Origin: Pseudofabraea citricarpa
Taxonomy: Eukaryota; Ascomycota; Leotiomycetes; Helotiales; Dermateaceae
NCBI GenBank assembly: GCA_029641185.1
Contig: JAPWGK010000002.1
Coordinates: 2,418,001 to 2,482,000, forward strand
Length of the DNA: 64,000 bases
Direction: 5' to 3'
A program made the translations under genes and the position numbers. Shown here one piece after another: positions 34,677-46,301 of the stretch. The notes under the pieces are model-generated. The model searched no databases. It saw nothing but the letters and a program-made list of their open reading frames with translations, and was not told where the DNA came from. The first letter of the stretch is position 1. Every line of letters starts with the position of its first letter.

Positions 34677-34917
34677 GTACCTATTCGGAGGAGCAATTTG
34701 AGGTAGAATGTAGTCGTAGCTACAGAGCAGATGAGAGTAGAGAGAGTAGAGAGAGTGGGAGGGAGGACTTGAGTTGCAGGAAGACAGGAACACGATTGCT
34801 TTCGCGAAGTAGGAAAAGAGACGTTGTGTACACACGTGACCGTTCATTAAGCACGATTTTTTATTCATTTCTGCCACACAAAAAAAGCCATACAGATATC
34901 ATCAACAGCACGGCATC
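34677..34917. promoter_or_regulatory. MYND gene upstream region with GA-rich repeat
   Basis: A short spacer directly upstream of the MYND-finger gene. It contains a purine-rich imperfect repeat of GAGAGTA units (about 34731-34760). No other element is recognised. Confidence 0.4.
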
Positions 34918-35359
34918 ATGGCAAGCCAACAAACACAAACACCAGCCCCTGAGGCACCTCAGACAAGTAGAAATGGCAGTGACCCTACCAGCGAAAGTGT
35001 AGCTGGATCTTCAACTGGTAATAATGCCCTTCTATCAGCTAATTCAACACCATACTCACCGTTTTACAGCCAATGGAGAAGTCGCCGAGTCGAGCAGCTT
35101 AAGCTCGGAAAAGAAATGCGCGCAGTGTAGCAAGGTTCAAGGTGATCCAGAGCAGCCTTTCAAACCTTGTTCCAAATGTCAATCTGTGCACTATTGCTCT
35201 CGGGATTGCACAAAAGCAAATTGGAAGCAGCACAAGAAGAACTGTGCTCTCCTGGCTCAGGTCTATGCTCAAAATGCCGATTTGAAGCCATCTGCGCCGC
35301 CGCGGATTCCAAAGGACGGCCATAGGGGAGGATTGCAAAAATGGCAGTTCGACACGTGA
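34918..35359 (+). CDS. small MYND zinc-finger protein
   Basis: Two exons, 34918-35017 and 35070-35359, with a 52-bp intron, giving 129 aa. After a Ser/Thr/Pro-rich N terminus there is one MYND-type zinc finger of about 40 residues. Its spacing is complete: KKCAQCSKVQ, FKPCSKCQSVHYCSRDC and KANWKQHKKNC, giving the Cys/His ligands of both zinc sites. The rest is a short basic tail. MYND fingers mediate protein-protein contacts, often with proline-rich partners. Small stand-alone MYND proteins are common in filamentous fungi and mostly uncharacterised. Looks intact. Confidence 0.88.
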
Positions 35360-36114
35360 TTACTTTCACCCTCTTCTGGTCATGTAGCACCAGTGCCATT
35401 TAGCTGCTATGGTTATGGTTCTGAACAGTTTCAGTTGTAGCTGGTCATATTAGAAGGGTCAAGTCCGCTCAATCAAAGCGACATGCTACTTTGAGCAAGA
35501 TCTGAAAGGGAAACGAGGATGAGGAACTACAAGCGTTTACATTGTACAAGATCATCAAATGCTCCAGCATTCATCTAAGACCCGTCCAGTCTGATGACAG
35601 GGAAGCGTTTAGAGGTGCTCTCGGCCTACTCATCATAGCACCCGAAAAAAGAATAAATGGATGCATACATTGTACTGCAATTCCAAAGATCAGTCCTCAG
35701 TTAATCAGCAAGAAATCAAACTCTTGTTACTACCCTGCATTTAAACTTTACTTATAACCAATCCATTTACTCAAGCACATTACTAAAAGGCCTAGTGGAC
35801 TGTAGTCAGATTTTCTCGTGATGCGATCGCTTAAATCACAGAAACCTGGTTTCCAGACCTAGAGTCCAAGCGACTCACAAAGCAATCCCGCAAGAAATTA
35901 GACAATGATCAAAGCCAAATTTCCCTTCTATGAGACAGAAAGATAGAGCTTATAGTACATATCGTTATTTTTAGGTAGCACAGTAGCTTGAAATCAGACA
36001 AATACTGTGAGCAGAAGTACAAAGAAGTGCATATATCTAAATACTTCTGTATGGCAATCCTCCCAGTTTTGCTCTCAGCACACTCTCACTCAAATTCCAC
36101 AGATTTCCTGCTAA
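35360..36114. other. intergenic region
   Basis: About 750 bp, AT-rich. No gene or recognisable element. It lies between the MYND gene 3' end and the dead SDR. Confidence 0.45.
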
Positions 36115-36831
36115 TTAATCATCCAAGGCCTGACTTGATGGCTCTGCAATCTTCTTATCTGGTACGATGTAAGCGCTAGTAATTTTCTTTTCCACGGTCT
36201 CATCGCTTGTCGCTGCATAAAGAGCAGGTCTACAGCCTTGTTTGACTGGGTCCTTCATAAATAGTCTGACTGCTGCAACTCCAATTTTACCATGTGTACC
36301 GTACGCTTCCTCTGCTTGTTCCGGCTGATTTGTTGAGACTCCTCCTGGGTGAGTAGCAATTATGCGAATAGTCAATTTGCCCGCGGCCGTGAGACGTTTC
36401 GTAAGTTGGCGAGCAAACAGAATCTGTGCAAGTTTTGTTCGGTTGTAAAGATAAGTAGCTCCGATATCTTAATTGACCTATTCTAGATTTTTGAAGCGGG
36501 TATTCGAAGGGACCGCACGATGAAGCTTTGAGGATTGAAAGACTAATCTTGAGCTGAGTGTTTTGAGAAGTGTGGGAAGCAACATGAGTGCTAAAAAAAA
36601 ATCTGCGAAAACACATTCACTTGCATGTGTATGCCAATGCCGTCGGCTACAGATTCGTTGTACACACCCACTCCGATGCCTGCATTACAGACCAAAGCAT
36701 TGATCTGAGGAAGCCTGCCGAGCTCCTCGGCTAAACTTTTAACTTGTTTGAGATCTTCAAAGTTGCACTTCAAGTCTGGAATATCCTTGTTAGTATCATA
36801 CACATTTGAAATGAGAATGTTCATTTTCCAG
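36115..36831 (-). pseudogene. decayed short-chain dehydrogenase/reductase
   Basis: A minus-strand SDR remnant. The readable order is LKCNFEDLKQVKSLAEELG, then the central strand INALVCNAGIG (the SDR N-A-G motif). After a frame change at a run of nine T's come LMLLPTLLKTLSSRLV and, after two in-frame stops (TAG, TAA), the active-site-type stretch TYLYNRTKLAQILFARQL (a YxxxK equivalent). It closes with IIATHPGGVSTN and a normal-looking C terminus stopping at 36115. The N-terminal cofactor-binding GxxxGxG segment is absent upstream. Frameshift, stops and truncation together make it a pseudogene. The best match is the WW-domain-oxidoreductase/retinol-dehydrogenase-like group. Confidence 0.8.
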
Positions 36832-37219
36832 AAAAGTTTCAGTAGATTGGTCACCTTATCAATAATTATGTTGGAGGAATAAATTGAACAGGGATGAGAA
36901 TAAGCAAAATATATACTTCTGATTGAGATGTGCAAATGGTATGTCGTCATGACCAGAATCTGATGTTGACGTCAGTACATCTCGCATTCCAACTATCAAC
37001 GAAAGACTGATTTGACAGTACCAACTATTCAAAGTATGAGGCACATGAAAAGCTTTCAGCATTGTTGGTTGAGATTAATGACAATAAGTTTCCATGTCTC
37101 AGTTTTCGCTTGAGTTTCCCTTTAGAAATTGGAATCTCAGTGCGATTGAACTGCTGCTCACTGCAAAATTAAACTTGATTTGCGCTGAAATTACTTGTTA
37201 CTTGATGGCCCCAATGACT
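36832..37219. other. intergenic region
   Basis: About 390 bp between the dead SDR and the 3' end of the DUF3292 gene. Nothing recognised. Confidence 0.4.
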
Positions 37220-39725
37220 TTAGAGATTCCTCCATCTTTGATTGCTTATAGCAATCAATCGGTTGAACAACTCGTTTCTAGCTGGCATACCAGTAAGTAG
37301 CCATGTTTTATCATGCAGATCGTGGATCTCCACACTTCCCAAGAGATCTTTGTCCGCCGACCAATCTGCCGCTTTTGCTATAACCTTATCCACATCAGCT
37401 GAAAGTCGTTTCAACCCATCAATTTCGCTAACAGGTATTTCAAATAGCACCTGTGGATGTTCCTGATTGCGAACCGCAACATTGGCCGTGTCCTTTTTAA
37501 ACACCACTAAAGGCTGAGCGCCTTCAGTAATGTACACCCATCCATTCATACCCTCAAAACGAGCTTTGAATTTGCTAGGACCAGCAAATACCATATTGTT
37601 TGGCTTTGGAAGGACGCCAATGTGCTTCCGAGCTTCTGACGAGCCAAGCTTTGCACGGACTTGATCAACAGCCAGTTTTGACTCAACGACAGCTTTTGTG
37701 TTGCCTTTAAAAACTCGCATAATCTGTGAAAGATGTTTGTGCTTGCGATGAGTACTCTCGTCTTCTGGGCTGCTTTCATGATAAGCATTTTCTGTTGTTA
37801 GTGGTCGGACTTCGTCGCTTTTCTCGTCGCTAGATAAATTCATCGGTATCTTATCAATGTCAACAAAGACTGGAATATTACGATCATCGGAGTTTGAGCT
37901 TGGCACTGGAGGGAGTGGAATTCGGTGTGCTTCTCCTGCTCGGAGTAAAGTCAGTGCAAGTTGATTGTTTGTTGGTACACCACGAAGAATGTTACTGTTA
38001 TACAGTCAGCGTTGTTTCAAACAACTAATTTTGGGAGTATATACTTTTTCGGTACAAGAAGTTCTTTCCAATGGGGAGATTGGTGATCCAACCAAGATAT
38101 GGTCTGACTGATAATCGGGTCACCGAAGACGACAAAGCCTACCACGAGACCGATCGTCTTGTATACGGTGTAAGCGTTTACCATAGATGAGAGTAGAAAC
38201 AATGGTGCCAGAACAGCATCGATTTTGAAATACGAATATCGGGAAAATGGTGCTGTTGGAGCCATGGCACTGAATCAAATCAGCACAACATCGTCAATGT
38301 AGTCGCTTAAGGTATACACTTACTTGGCAAATCTTTCCCACGTATCAACAACTTCTCCTACGACATGTGGAACTTGTTTCATGAAATTGGCAACGTTTTC
38401 CGGCTTTGCCTTGGACCAAATGAGTTCTTCCATAGGCTTCTCGGTTTGTTTCGTTGTGTCCATAGTATGTCCTGCCGCGGTTCCTTCCTCTTTGATGGCC
38501 TTGAAAGTACGCCTTATCGGTTCGGGGATCTTACCCTCAAGAGGGTCGCCTTCCTTCTCGGGCTTTTCATGCATTCCAACAGCTCTCATAATAAGATGCC
38601 TAACATTGTCCACAAAATTCGCTGCTTCCTCCTCTACACCCTCTCCCTTTTGTTTTTCGGGTGCTCCGCTTAAAGTATTATCGGTTCCGAGAAGTCCGGC
38701 TTGTGCCCTTTCTATTTTGCCAGTTTGCATGCTGACAAGCGCTCGTGGAACTGGTGGGAAAAGTGCATCGCGAGCCGACTTGGAAGTGACAACCGTCATC
38801 AGTGTGGCAAGGACTAGTGGCGTGAGCAAATCAAGGGACCACGCTAAAAAGTACGTCTTCGAAACAATAAGCTTAATCCGATGTCCAAATCTTAAAGGAA
38901 GGGAGAAAAGGGGGAGCAAAGGTAGAAATACGTACCAGACAAAAAGCTGTTGTTCTGCGTGGTTCCCTCCAAGATCTGAGTCGTGCTAACTGTTTTCCAA
39001 AACTAGCTAAGTTTAAGACGATATTCACATATACTCGTTGGAAATGAAGGGTCAACTTTTCGGTTGAATGTTCATTATCCCAGGCTTCAATTGGATCAAG
39101 GCCTTGGAAATTCTGAACCGTAACGGCTTTCACGTCGAAGACGTCCTAAAATCGTTAGCAAGGCCAATTACTGCATTGTACTTTCGAAGAAAATGGACTT
39201 TCTTACCTTGTTGAAGCGTCTGATTAGAGACCAGACTTCGCCATTTGGCACATCATTGATGAGAGGATCAGGAACAGCATGATGATCATTCCATCCAACA
39301 TCAATGACTGCAGGATAAGCTTCAGGACCATGAGATGTTGCGATAGCCCTATTGATTCGAAATTCCTCGTTTATTATCTCAAGACCATCCGGTGCAAAGA
39401 TGCTCTTGACATCCTCAAATACCTCGTTGGTAACGTCTTGCGATTTTGCTTTTGTCTCATTGATGAATTTCTCGGCTTTTCCTGTCGCAATTGTAGCGTA
39501 TTTTGCGATTGTTTCGTCAGAATTCGGAGGCTGTGGCCCATAATGAACGTCTGCTATACCTGGTTGTACTCTCTCGTCGCTTGCGCATTAGTCGCGTACA
39601 TCGAGAAAAAGCTAGCTAACGACGGGTGCATCTGAAGGCTTCCCTGTATCAAGTTCTCTAGCGGTGGTGGTGTTCGTCCCATCTTTACTGCTCGTTACCG
39701 AATTGTGGTCATACAGGGTAGACAT
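37220..39725 (-). CDS. DUF3292 family membrane protein
   Basis: A multi-exon minus-strand gene. Secure exons are 39145-38936, 38856-38324, 38269-38045 and 37994-37220, with consistent phases, preceded by an exon ending at 39207. The N terminus is less certain. From ATG 39725 the frame meets TAG (39612-39614) and TAA (39588-39590), so an intron must remove them. The best fit is a GTAAAG donor at 39688 and a TATAG acceptor before 39553, giving about 708 aa. Readable family features are DVHYGPQPPNSDETIAKYA, IEAWDNEHSTEKLTLHFQRV and LARLRSWREPRRTTAFC. Membrane segments include LLTPLVLATLMTVV and AVLAPLFLLSSMVN. A PH-like C-terminal region ends ELFNRLIAISNQRW. The function of DUF3292 proteins is unknown. 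Confidence 0.85.
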
Positions 39726-40143
39726 CTTGATCTGTTCTGCTTGTCGAAAAATATAAAAACTTGGGAGCAAATGACTTTAACATCATGAAAATCCAACACA
39801 AGATGAATTACAAACAGGACAACTTAATCGGACTACGTCATGTGTTCCTTCAGAACGGCCTGGTACGTCGTGTATGCCCACTGACCGAATGCAATGAGGC
39901 GAGATTGGGTATCACCCAATCATACAATTAATTTATCACATTGTCTTAGCGCCTCTTTATGACAGAAGACTCCTGACGCAATGATTAACTTGTTATTTGG
40001 CGAATCAAGGAGAGATGTGCTGGAAGTAGGCAGCATGCTCAAAGGCACCAACTATGATCAGAGAATTATGTTAATGACAAAGAAGTGTTATCTTTTAATT
40101 TCATACTCTGTACAGAGCAAACGATAGCTATGCCAACTTAGAC
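39726..40143. other. intergenic region, DUF3292 promoter
   Basis: About 420 bp between the DUF3292 start (minus strand) and the stop of the BNR-repeat gene (minus strand). No additional element recognised. Confidence 0.45.
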
Positions 40144-41646
40144 TTAGAACTTTAGAGTGAAATCCCAGACTTGTAACTTTCTACTCGGGTAGCTTCCATT
40201 CTGGCGAATGAAAACGCTGAGCACGTCAGACTCCTGCAGGCGCACTGCATCGAATAAGGGTTCGCAAGCAGTCTTCGAAATAATAGTAAGTAGTGCCCAG
40301 TCTTTAAACGACCCTTGCTCTGTAGATCCATAGATGCCAATTTGGCCTTTGGGGTCGTCGGGTAGCAAAGCAACCATATTTCTGCCAGAAGAATCTAACG
40401 CTATCTTTCCACGCTTGCCTAACAACTGTGGAGCGGAGAGGCCACTTGGGATAATAGGCTCTTTCGTCCACGTTCCTATACCAGAAAAATGACATTAGTA
40501 AATACTCACAAACTGGAAAAGTCCGCGTGAGTTACCTGATGCGCTCCGCATAAAATGATAGTAACGCCCAGCACCCGAAGTACTATCTCTCTGAAGGGCA
40601 TGAAATCTACCTTGAGAGTCGGTGAATTGACCTTCTTGATTGACCAGATTTTGATTTTGAGGGATATCATATATTTTAATCCCGTTTGTGCTTGGCGTTA
40701 TAGGCTTGGTCACGGCAGCTCCAGCACTATTCTTCCAGGTTGCTCCGTTATCGTCAGAATAGGCAAAATAGAAGTCATGGTTGGTAACTGGATCTGGAGT
40801 CTCTCGGACGACCCATGAAACAAAGAGCCTTCCGTTGACGGAATCAATGCCATTGATGTACGCATTGTTATCCTCTCCTTGTAAATATTTCCCGATTGCA
40901 CTCCATTGTCCTGTAGTAGTAGAATAATGGTGGATATAACTGTCACCGGATCCAGACCTAAAAATCAAGGAATTAGCCTAGCCACATTTTGCTTCTAAGA
41001 GTATTTAATGGGAAACGTACTGTCCAATTCGAAATTCCATCAGGAGGTCACCGTTTGACAATGTCTTGAAGCGTGGATAAGTAAGAGGGGTCCATGGTCC
41101 AGTTGATCCTGGTAAAGTATGGATCACAGGCCCAAATAGTGAAGCAGTCCAACTAGAAGGGATAGTCTTTGCAATACCCGCTGTAGAAACTCGATAATTC
41201 AAAGGAACGTCCTAAATATCGCATATTAATAAAGAAGAACAATCCGGACCCAATACTCAAGTTCTTACATGATGATCAAAACTCAAGTGAATCTTTCCAT
41301 CTCCAGAGATTCCCATCGAGATCACATTATGACCATCCATGGTCGTCTGCTCATAATCACTCAAAGTGAGGATTTCCCAAGATGTTGTTGATGGATTCAC
41401 TTTCCGACGTCCAACATTAACATAATGAGAGGAATATCCACGGCTTGTTGTGTTGTAGAACACAACATATTGGTAATCTCCGAAAGTTGTTATGACGTTT
41501 TGCTGAAAGCTGACTCCATTTATGAACTCTGGCCCTTCAATATCAATTGCGAGGTCATATGAGTTTGTGGAAGAAATTGATATTGCCAGAGTAGTACTGA
41601 TTGTTGCTGCAAGCGCAACAAATGACATTAATTTAGAAAGTATCAT
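40144..41646 (-). CDS. secreted BNR-repeat beta-propeller protein, possible polysaccharide lyase
   Basis: Four exons on the minus strand: 41646-41269, 41211-41021, 40957-40536 and 40475-40144, giving 440 aa. It has a signal peptide ([16 protein letters not shown]) followed by a beta-propeller of the BNR_4 type. Characteristic pieces are [20 protein letters not shown] (with SFDHH next), [40 protein letters not shown] (an Asp-box-like S-x-D-x-G-x-T-W) and [19 protein letters not shown]. Proteins of this type in fungi include L-rhamnose-alpha-1,4-glucuronate lyases acting on gum arabic-like side chains. That assignment is tentative and rests on fold type and conserved His-rich strands, not on a full active-site match. 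Likely acts on plant polysaccharides outside the cell. Confidence 0.75.
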
Positions 41647-43206
41647 GGCGATTAAACTAGTTTATAAAACATAAAACTGTGAAACATTCTAAGCATCCGA
41701 ACTTTAAGAAAGTGCCGAGCCGCTCTTCCTTATATATCTTGGTTTAGCCCCTTCCTGAAAGCTTACTTTCTATTGACCGCGGTTGAATCAAGACAAGGAA
41801 GGTCGTCGGTTGATTGTTGTACCGAATATATCATCCAAGTGGATCATTAGTAGAGATTGAGCGAATCCTGCCTTTACCAGCTTCTTAAATTGAAGGAACT
41901 GCCGTGGTAGTATTTTCTATGCCCTGTATTAATCCTCGTGATCCATGTTACCGATGTTCCCCGCAACATGTCGTATTATCCCGTATTACCCCTCATTACC
42001 CTCGACCCCTCCTTAGGCTTTTGTGGGTCAGGTACCTAGCTATAAAAAGTTAACAAAACTATATTAAATAACCTTGTTCTCTTCACTATCCTGGAATTTA
42101 ACCACCCTTTATGCTATAAGCTTTAAGAAAAGAAAAGAGGAAAATCTACTTACGTAGGCCCCAAGTGAACAATCCAGAGAGCCATGTCACGTGGATGAGT
42201 ATAAATTATCAACTACTAGGTACTTCTTAGTGGTAGTAATAGATTTTAGTAAACCTACCACAAGAAATAATCACGCGTCTGTATAACTTGTTTGAATCAA
42301 AACACTTGCAATCGGTTCCGGTGGCACCTTGCAATAGGCACTATCTTTAAGCGACAAGCTCCTCCAACCCATGTGTATGATCATTCAGGACTTCATTTTA
42401 TGCCTAGTAAGTGTTCATATCACGCTGGATTCTTAGAATACTAACTTGAAAGAATCGATTTTTTTTTCCATTTTGGTATGCTAATATAAAGTTTTTCAAA
42501 ATATCGTAAGACATTATCGCGTTTCAAAAGTCTTAGTTTTCAAGAGGCTGCTCTATTTATTGACATAGTAATACAAAAGAGTGCTATATATTTAGATCTA
42601 GTGACGAATAAGAATTACTAGTGGGTACAAATCGTAGTTTGAGACATTTCAAAATGGCAATTACTTTGCTCCACTCATCGTGAAATAAAATTAGGTCGCG
42701 GATGCCAAGAATTAACTAGTGGCATTTTCAAAGCAATCGTCTGTTTGCGCGCTTAGAGCTCAAGACTTGAATGGGGTATTTAAATGGGGCATTTAACTTT
42801 GTAAATGGGTACTAGTGACTAGCAGAGATCTGCGAACTTGCTTCACTAATCAAATCCATGCGGGGAGTGGGAATTGATAAATTTGGACCTCTTATAGTCG
42901 CCGATATATGATAATCACCCCCCAGAATTTGAAAGCGGAATAGAAGGCCTATCGTTTTACTTTCCGACTACGGAACTCGTCGAAAATCGCAAAGAAATGC
43001 AATGCTCAGGAAGTTGGTAAATTTGACAATCCGATCGCGGTGTTCCGATGCTCGTATCTTCCATTATCAAGAATGGGGACCGGACAAATCCGATCGACAA
43101 TGGGGTGAACCTTCATTTTCAAAAATTTAGATATTGGGGTCTATGTTGATAAGCAAAGTCAGAGGTCACTTTCCCTCTCCAACGATTACGTTCATTTCCC
43201 AGCATC
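41647..43206. other. AT-rich divergent intergenic region
   Basis: About 1.56 kb between divergent starts of the BNR-repeat gene (-) and the aldolase gene (+). It is very AT-rich in the middle. Within 350 bp of the aldolase ATG lie a GCGGGG (CreA-like) box at 42860-42865 and an everted CGGAA repeat (annotated separately). No gene. Confidence 0.5.
42962..42975. promoter_or_regulatory. everted repeat TTCCG-N4-CGGAA in aldolase promoter
   Basis: A perfect dyad (TTCCG ACTA CGGAA), 232 bp upstream of the aldolase ATG. CCG/CGG half-sites in dyads are typical targets of fungal Zn2Cys6 regulators. The same half-site recurs as a dyad in the promoter at 46650-46662. Function is inferred only. Confidence 0.4.
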
Positions 43207-44275
43207 ATGTCAAACCCCAGGTCAGCAATTGTCTCCTCGACAGGAAAGACTCGAGTTCGAGCTGCATTAGAGCGTGCAAAACAAGGCGGTGCGCCATGCG
43301 TTGGACAATGGATGGAATTTCCAGGTTATTCTCTGGCAAGGACGATCGCAGGGCTTGGATCAGATGTATGTTACAGCTATTGTTCAGTACATAATGGAAA
43401 ACAGATCTGATTATATTGTCTAACAGTGGGTTTTGGTCGACTGTGAGCATGGGAACATATCCGATGATGAAATGTACCTTGCTGTAGGCGCAATTGCTTC
43501 TGCAGGATCGTCGCCTATTGTTAGAATTCCGGCGGATGAATCTTGGATGATGAAGCGAGCTCTCGATGCTGGTGCGCATGGTATTATGATCCCTATGTGT
43601 GAGACAAAGGCAAGTTCTTCACTAGTTCAACTTTAATATGGGTGTATGTATATATTAACTTTTAATAGGAGCAAGCAGCTTCGATAGTCAGTGCCATGAA
43701 ATACCCTTCTTCACGCTGGCCGCAAGGGATTCGAGGTGCAGGAGCAATGTTTGCTCCTGCGAATTTTAACCAAAATGGCGCCGAATACTTAACGCACGCA
43801 AATGATAACATCTTAGTCATCGTTCAGATTGAATCCAGGAAAGCTGTTGAAAATGTTGAGGAGATCGCTAATACTGACGGAATTGGTATGTCCACCGGAG
43901 ACGATAGCCTTGATTAAACAGACACAATACTGAAGTAGACAGATATGCTATTTATTGGCCCTAATGATCTTGCATCGTCCATGGGCTATTTTGCTTTTGA
44001 TCACGCAAAGATCGAGGAAGTTCAACAAGCAACAGTGAGAACTTTAAAAGCTGCAAAAGACGCAGGGAAATTTGCGGGGCACTTTGCCTTAAGCGCCGAG
44101 ATTGGTGAGTTTTATCAATATTGAACGTCTCAAAGCCTTGCTAAAGAAAGGTCCAGCTGCCCAAAGACATAAACAAGGATTCGAATTTATGAATTGTGGC
44201 GCGGATATAATTGCGATAACAGCTTGGATGAGTGCAGAAATGGGAAAATTGGAGAAGCTACTGGAAGCCAAGTGA
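43207..44275 (+). CDS. HpcH/HpaI-family class II aldolase
   Basis: Five exons: 43207-43365, 43427-43609, 43669-43885, 43943-44104 and 44151-44275, giving 281 aa. The second intron uses a GC donor (GCAAGT at 43610). The fold is HpcH/HpaI, the metal-dependent pyruvate aldolase family. Readable motifs are GQWMEFPGYSLARTIAGLGS, WVLVDCEHGNISDDE, IVRIPADESWMMKRALDAGA, the metal-site VIVQIESRKAVENVEEIA and DMLFIGPNDLASSMGY. Members cleave 2-keto-3-deoxy or 4-hydroxy-2-oxo acids to pyruvate plus an aldehyde, for example 2-keto-3-deoxy-L-rhamnonate in fungal rhamnose catabolism. The exact substrate is not decidable here. It begins a run of transport and oxidoreductase genes that looks like a catabolic cluster. 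Confidence 0.88.
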
Positions 44276-44587
44276 TTACATCATGTAAAAGCTGCTTAGC
44301 ATTTAATCTCCTTTTTTTTACTGCAGATATTTTAGACTAGGTTATTAGTTGTTTAGTCTCGGCTATCTTCACTGAAATTGTTGATTTTGATACGTAACTT
44401 CTGTATTTCATAAATTCCCATATAAGCTTCTCTATTCTGATTTTGTCATAATTAAGTACAGGAACTTGTGCTCTTGGATCAGTATAGTTTGACAAAGAAT
44501 GTTGTATTGCACGTTCTACCCAACATATCTTCTATGCAAAGAGGTTTCGGAATCTGATCCAAGCGTATCTCAGACCATCTCCCCAAC
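44276..44587. other. convergent intergenic region
   Basis: 312 bp between the 3' ends of the aldolase (+) and the first ACS transporter (-). AT-rich; no gene. Confidence 0.5.
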
Positions 44588-46301
44588 TCAATATAAGTAT
44601 CTGAATACCTTGCTTCTTTCTTCGGCTTCCTTAATTGTCATATGCTCTAACGCTGCTCCAGCCTCAAGGGCCCGCGTGGTCACAGTATAGCCAATTACAT
44701 CTTGCTGGTCAAGCAGTTTGTTCAGATAACGTAAGTATGTGCGAAGGCAAAAGGCAATGATACATGCAGTTCCAAGGATTGCGAGGCACGCCCCGAAGGG
44801 TACAACATATTGTGGTGCATATTCCGACCGCCAGATATATGTTCCAGGGATACCTATTGGGAATATAAGCCAAAGAGCCTTTTCTAAGTATGCCCAAGTA
44901 TTATTATATTACTTACTTCCGATATTTCCCATGGCGTTAATCATACCGATAGCAGCTGCTCGCTTAGCAGGAGTTCTCGGAATGGTATTTGAAATCCATG
45001 CTAGCACAAGAAATCCACTTGCGTATCCAGCTGCATGGCTTAGTTAGTGGTGATACTAAATCTTGGTGTTGAATGCTTACTGGTCATTAAGAACATAGCA
45101 AAGTATCGTGGTCCAACCTTTGTTGTAGCCATTGAGATGATGTAACCAACCATACAAGCAATAGCCGGCCAAAGGTAGTGGAAGTACCTTTCCCCAGTCC
45201 TATCTGCATGCCACGCATTAGGTAGAGAGATAAAGACAGCCCAGATCCAAGGAGGTGCCGTTAAAAGAAGTGTGTTCGTAGTATTGAACCCCAAGGCGAC
45301 AGTGATTGAAGGGAAGAAAAAGCTGAAAGATAAGCCCATAATTGTAAGAAAATATGTGAATCTAAACCTATTAGCAGCATTAAACTGAATTCAGAGTTTT
45401 TTTGATACATACCCTAATGCCCAAACTTTTATATCTGACACCGCAAGCTTGAGACCATGAAATACACCCTCTTCTGAGTCATCTTCATCTGCTGCACCAA
45501 CATCATCAACAAGTCGTCTTTGTGCGATAAACTGTTCTTCCTTAGTCAACCACCGCGTCGAGTTTGGATAATCTGGAAGAATCGATACAACCAAAATTGC
45601 GATGGCCACAGTAATTACACCTTCAAGGATAAAGAGCCATCTCCATGCGGCTATCCCAGCCTTTCCTTCCATATCAGTTAACACTCCAGCTGCAATTAAA
45701 CCACCAAAGGCTTGTGCAGCTAGGTTTCCAGCATTCAGAATAGTCACTCGCAAATACATTTCTTTCCGTGTGTACCATCGAGACAAATAATAGATACAGC
45801 CCGGGAAAAAAGCTGCTTCGACTGCGCCGAGAAAGAAACGGCACATAATGGCACCGGCTGCGTTGTTCTGGAAAAAGAAGTCAGTAGAGTCATATGTAAA
45901 TTGTGCAGAAAACCTACTACCGCAGCAGTGCAACCTGATATAGCACCCCATACAGCGACGCAAGAGCAAAGATATATGCTTGGACGATTGATATAGTTCA
46001 GAAACATATTTGAAGGGACCTGCATTAAAACATATCCTACCAACAAGATAGATATACAAGTTTGATATTCAACATCGCTCAGGTGAAGGTCCTTTTCCAG
46101 GCCTCGCAAACGAGCATTCGCGAAGTTATTCCGATCAATGAAGTTTAGGATGAAGAGAACTATGAGAACTGGAAATATTCGCAGGTCAATCTTTCTGACT
46201 AACGCTTGCTCGTCCTTTTCGTTCCATGTCGTTGTTGCAGTTTGTAGATCATTTGCCACAGCCGAGCTGTCTGGGTTTTTGTCATCTAAATCTGTCGCCA
46301 T
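44588..46301 (-). CDS. MFS transporter, anion:cation symporter (Dal5/Tna1-like) family
   Basis: Five exons on the minus strand: 46301-45921, 45867-45413, 45361-45081, 45030-44917 and 44853-44588, giving 498 aa with about 12 membrane segments. Family marks are DLRIFPVLIVLFILNFIDRN in TM1, the ARLRGLEKDLHLSDVEYQT loop, VGYVLMQVPSNMFLNYI, GAVEAAFFPGCIYYLSRWY and the downstream PKRAAAIGMINAMGNIG-like stretch (here PAKRAAAIGMINAMGNIG). ACS permeases take up organic anions such as allantoate, nicotinate, pantothenate and organosulfur compounds by proton symport. It is convergent with the aldolase and divergent from the MDR dehydrogenase, consistent with supplying the cluster's substrate. Confidence 0.9.

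Noticed and set aside
34476..34877. Minus-strand 133-codon frame opposite the PKS ACP relic
   Set aside because: It is the antisense of the ACP stump and GA-rich repeat and has no motif.
44884..44916. 33-bp intron with acceptor CTTAG in the first ACS transporter
   Set aside because: Shorter than other introns here. The next in-phase acceptor (before 44853) gives a normal 63-bp intron and a better protein fit.
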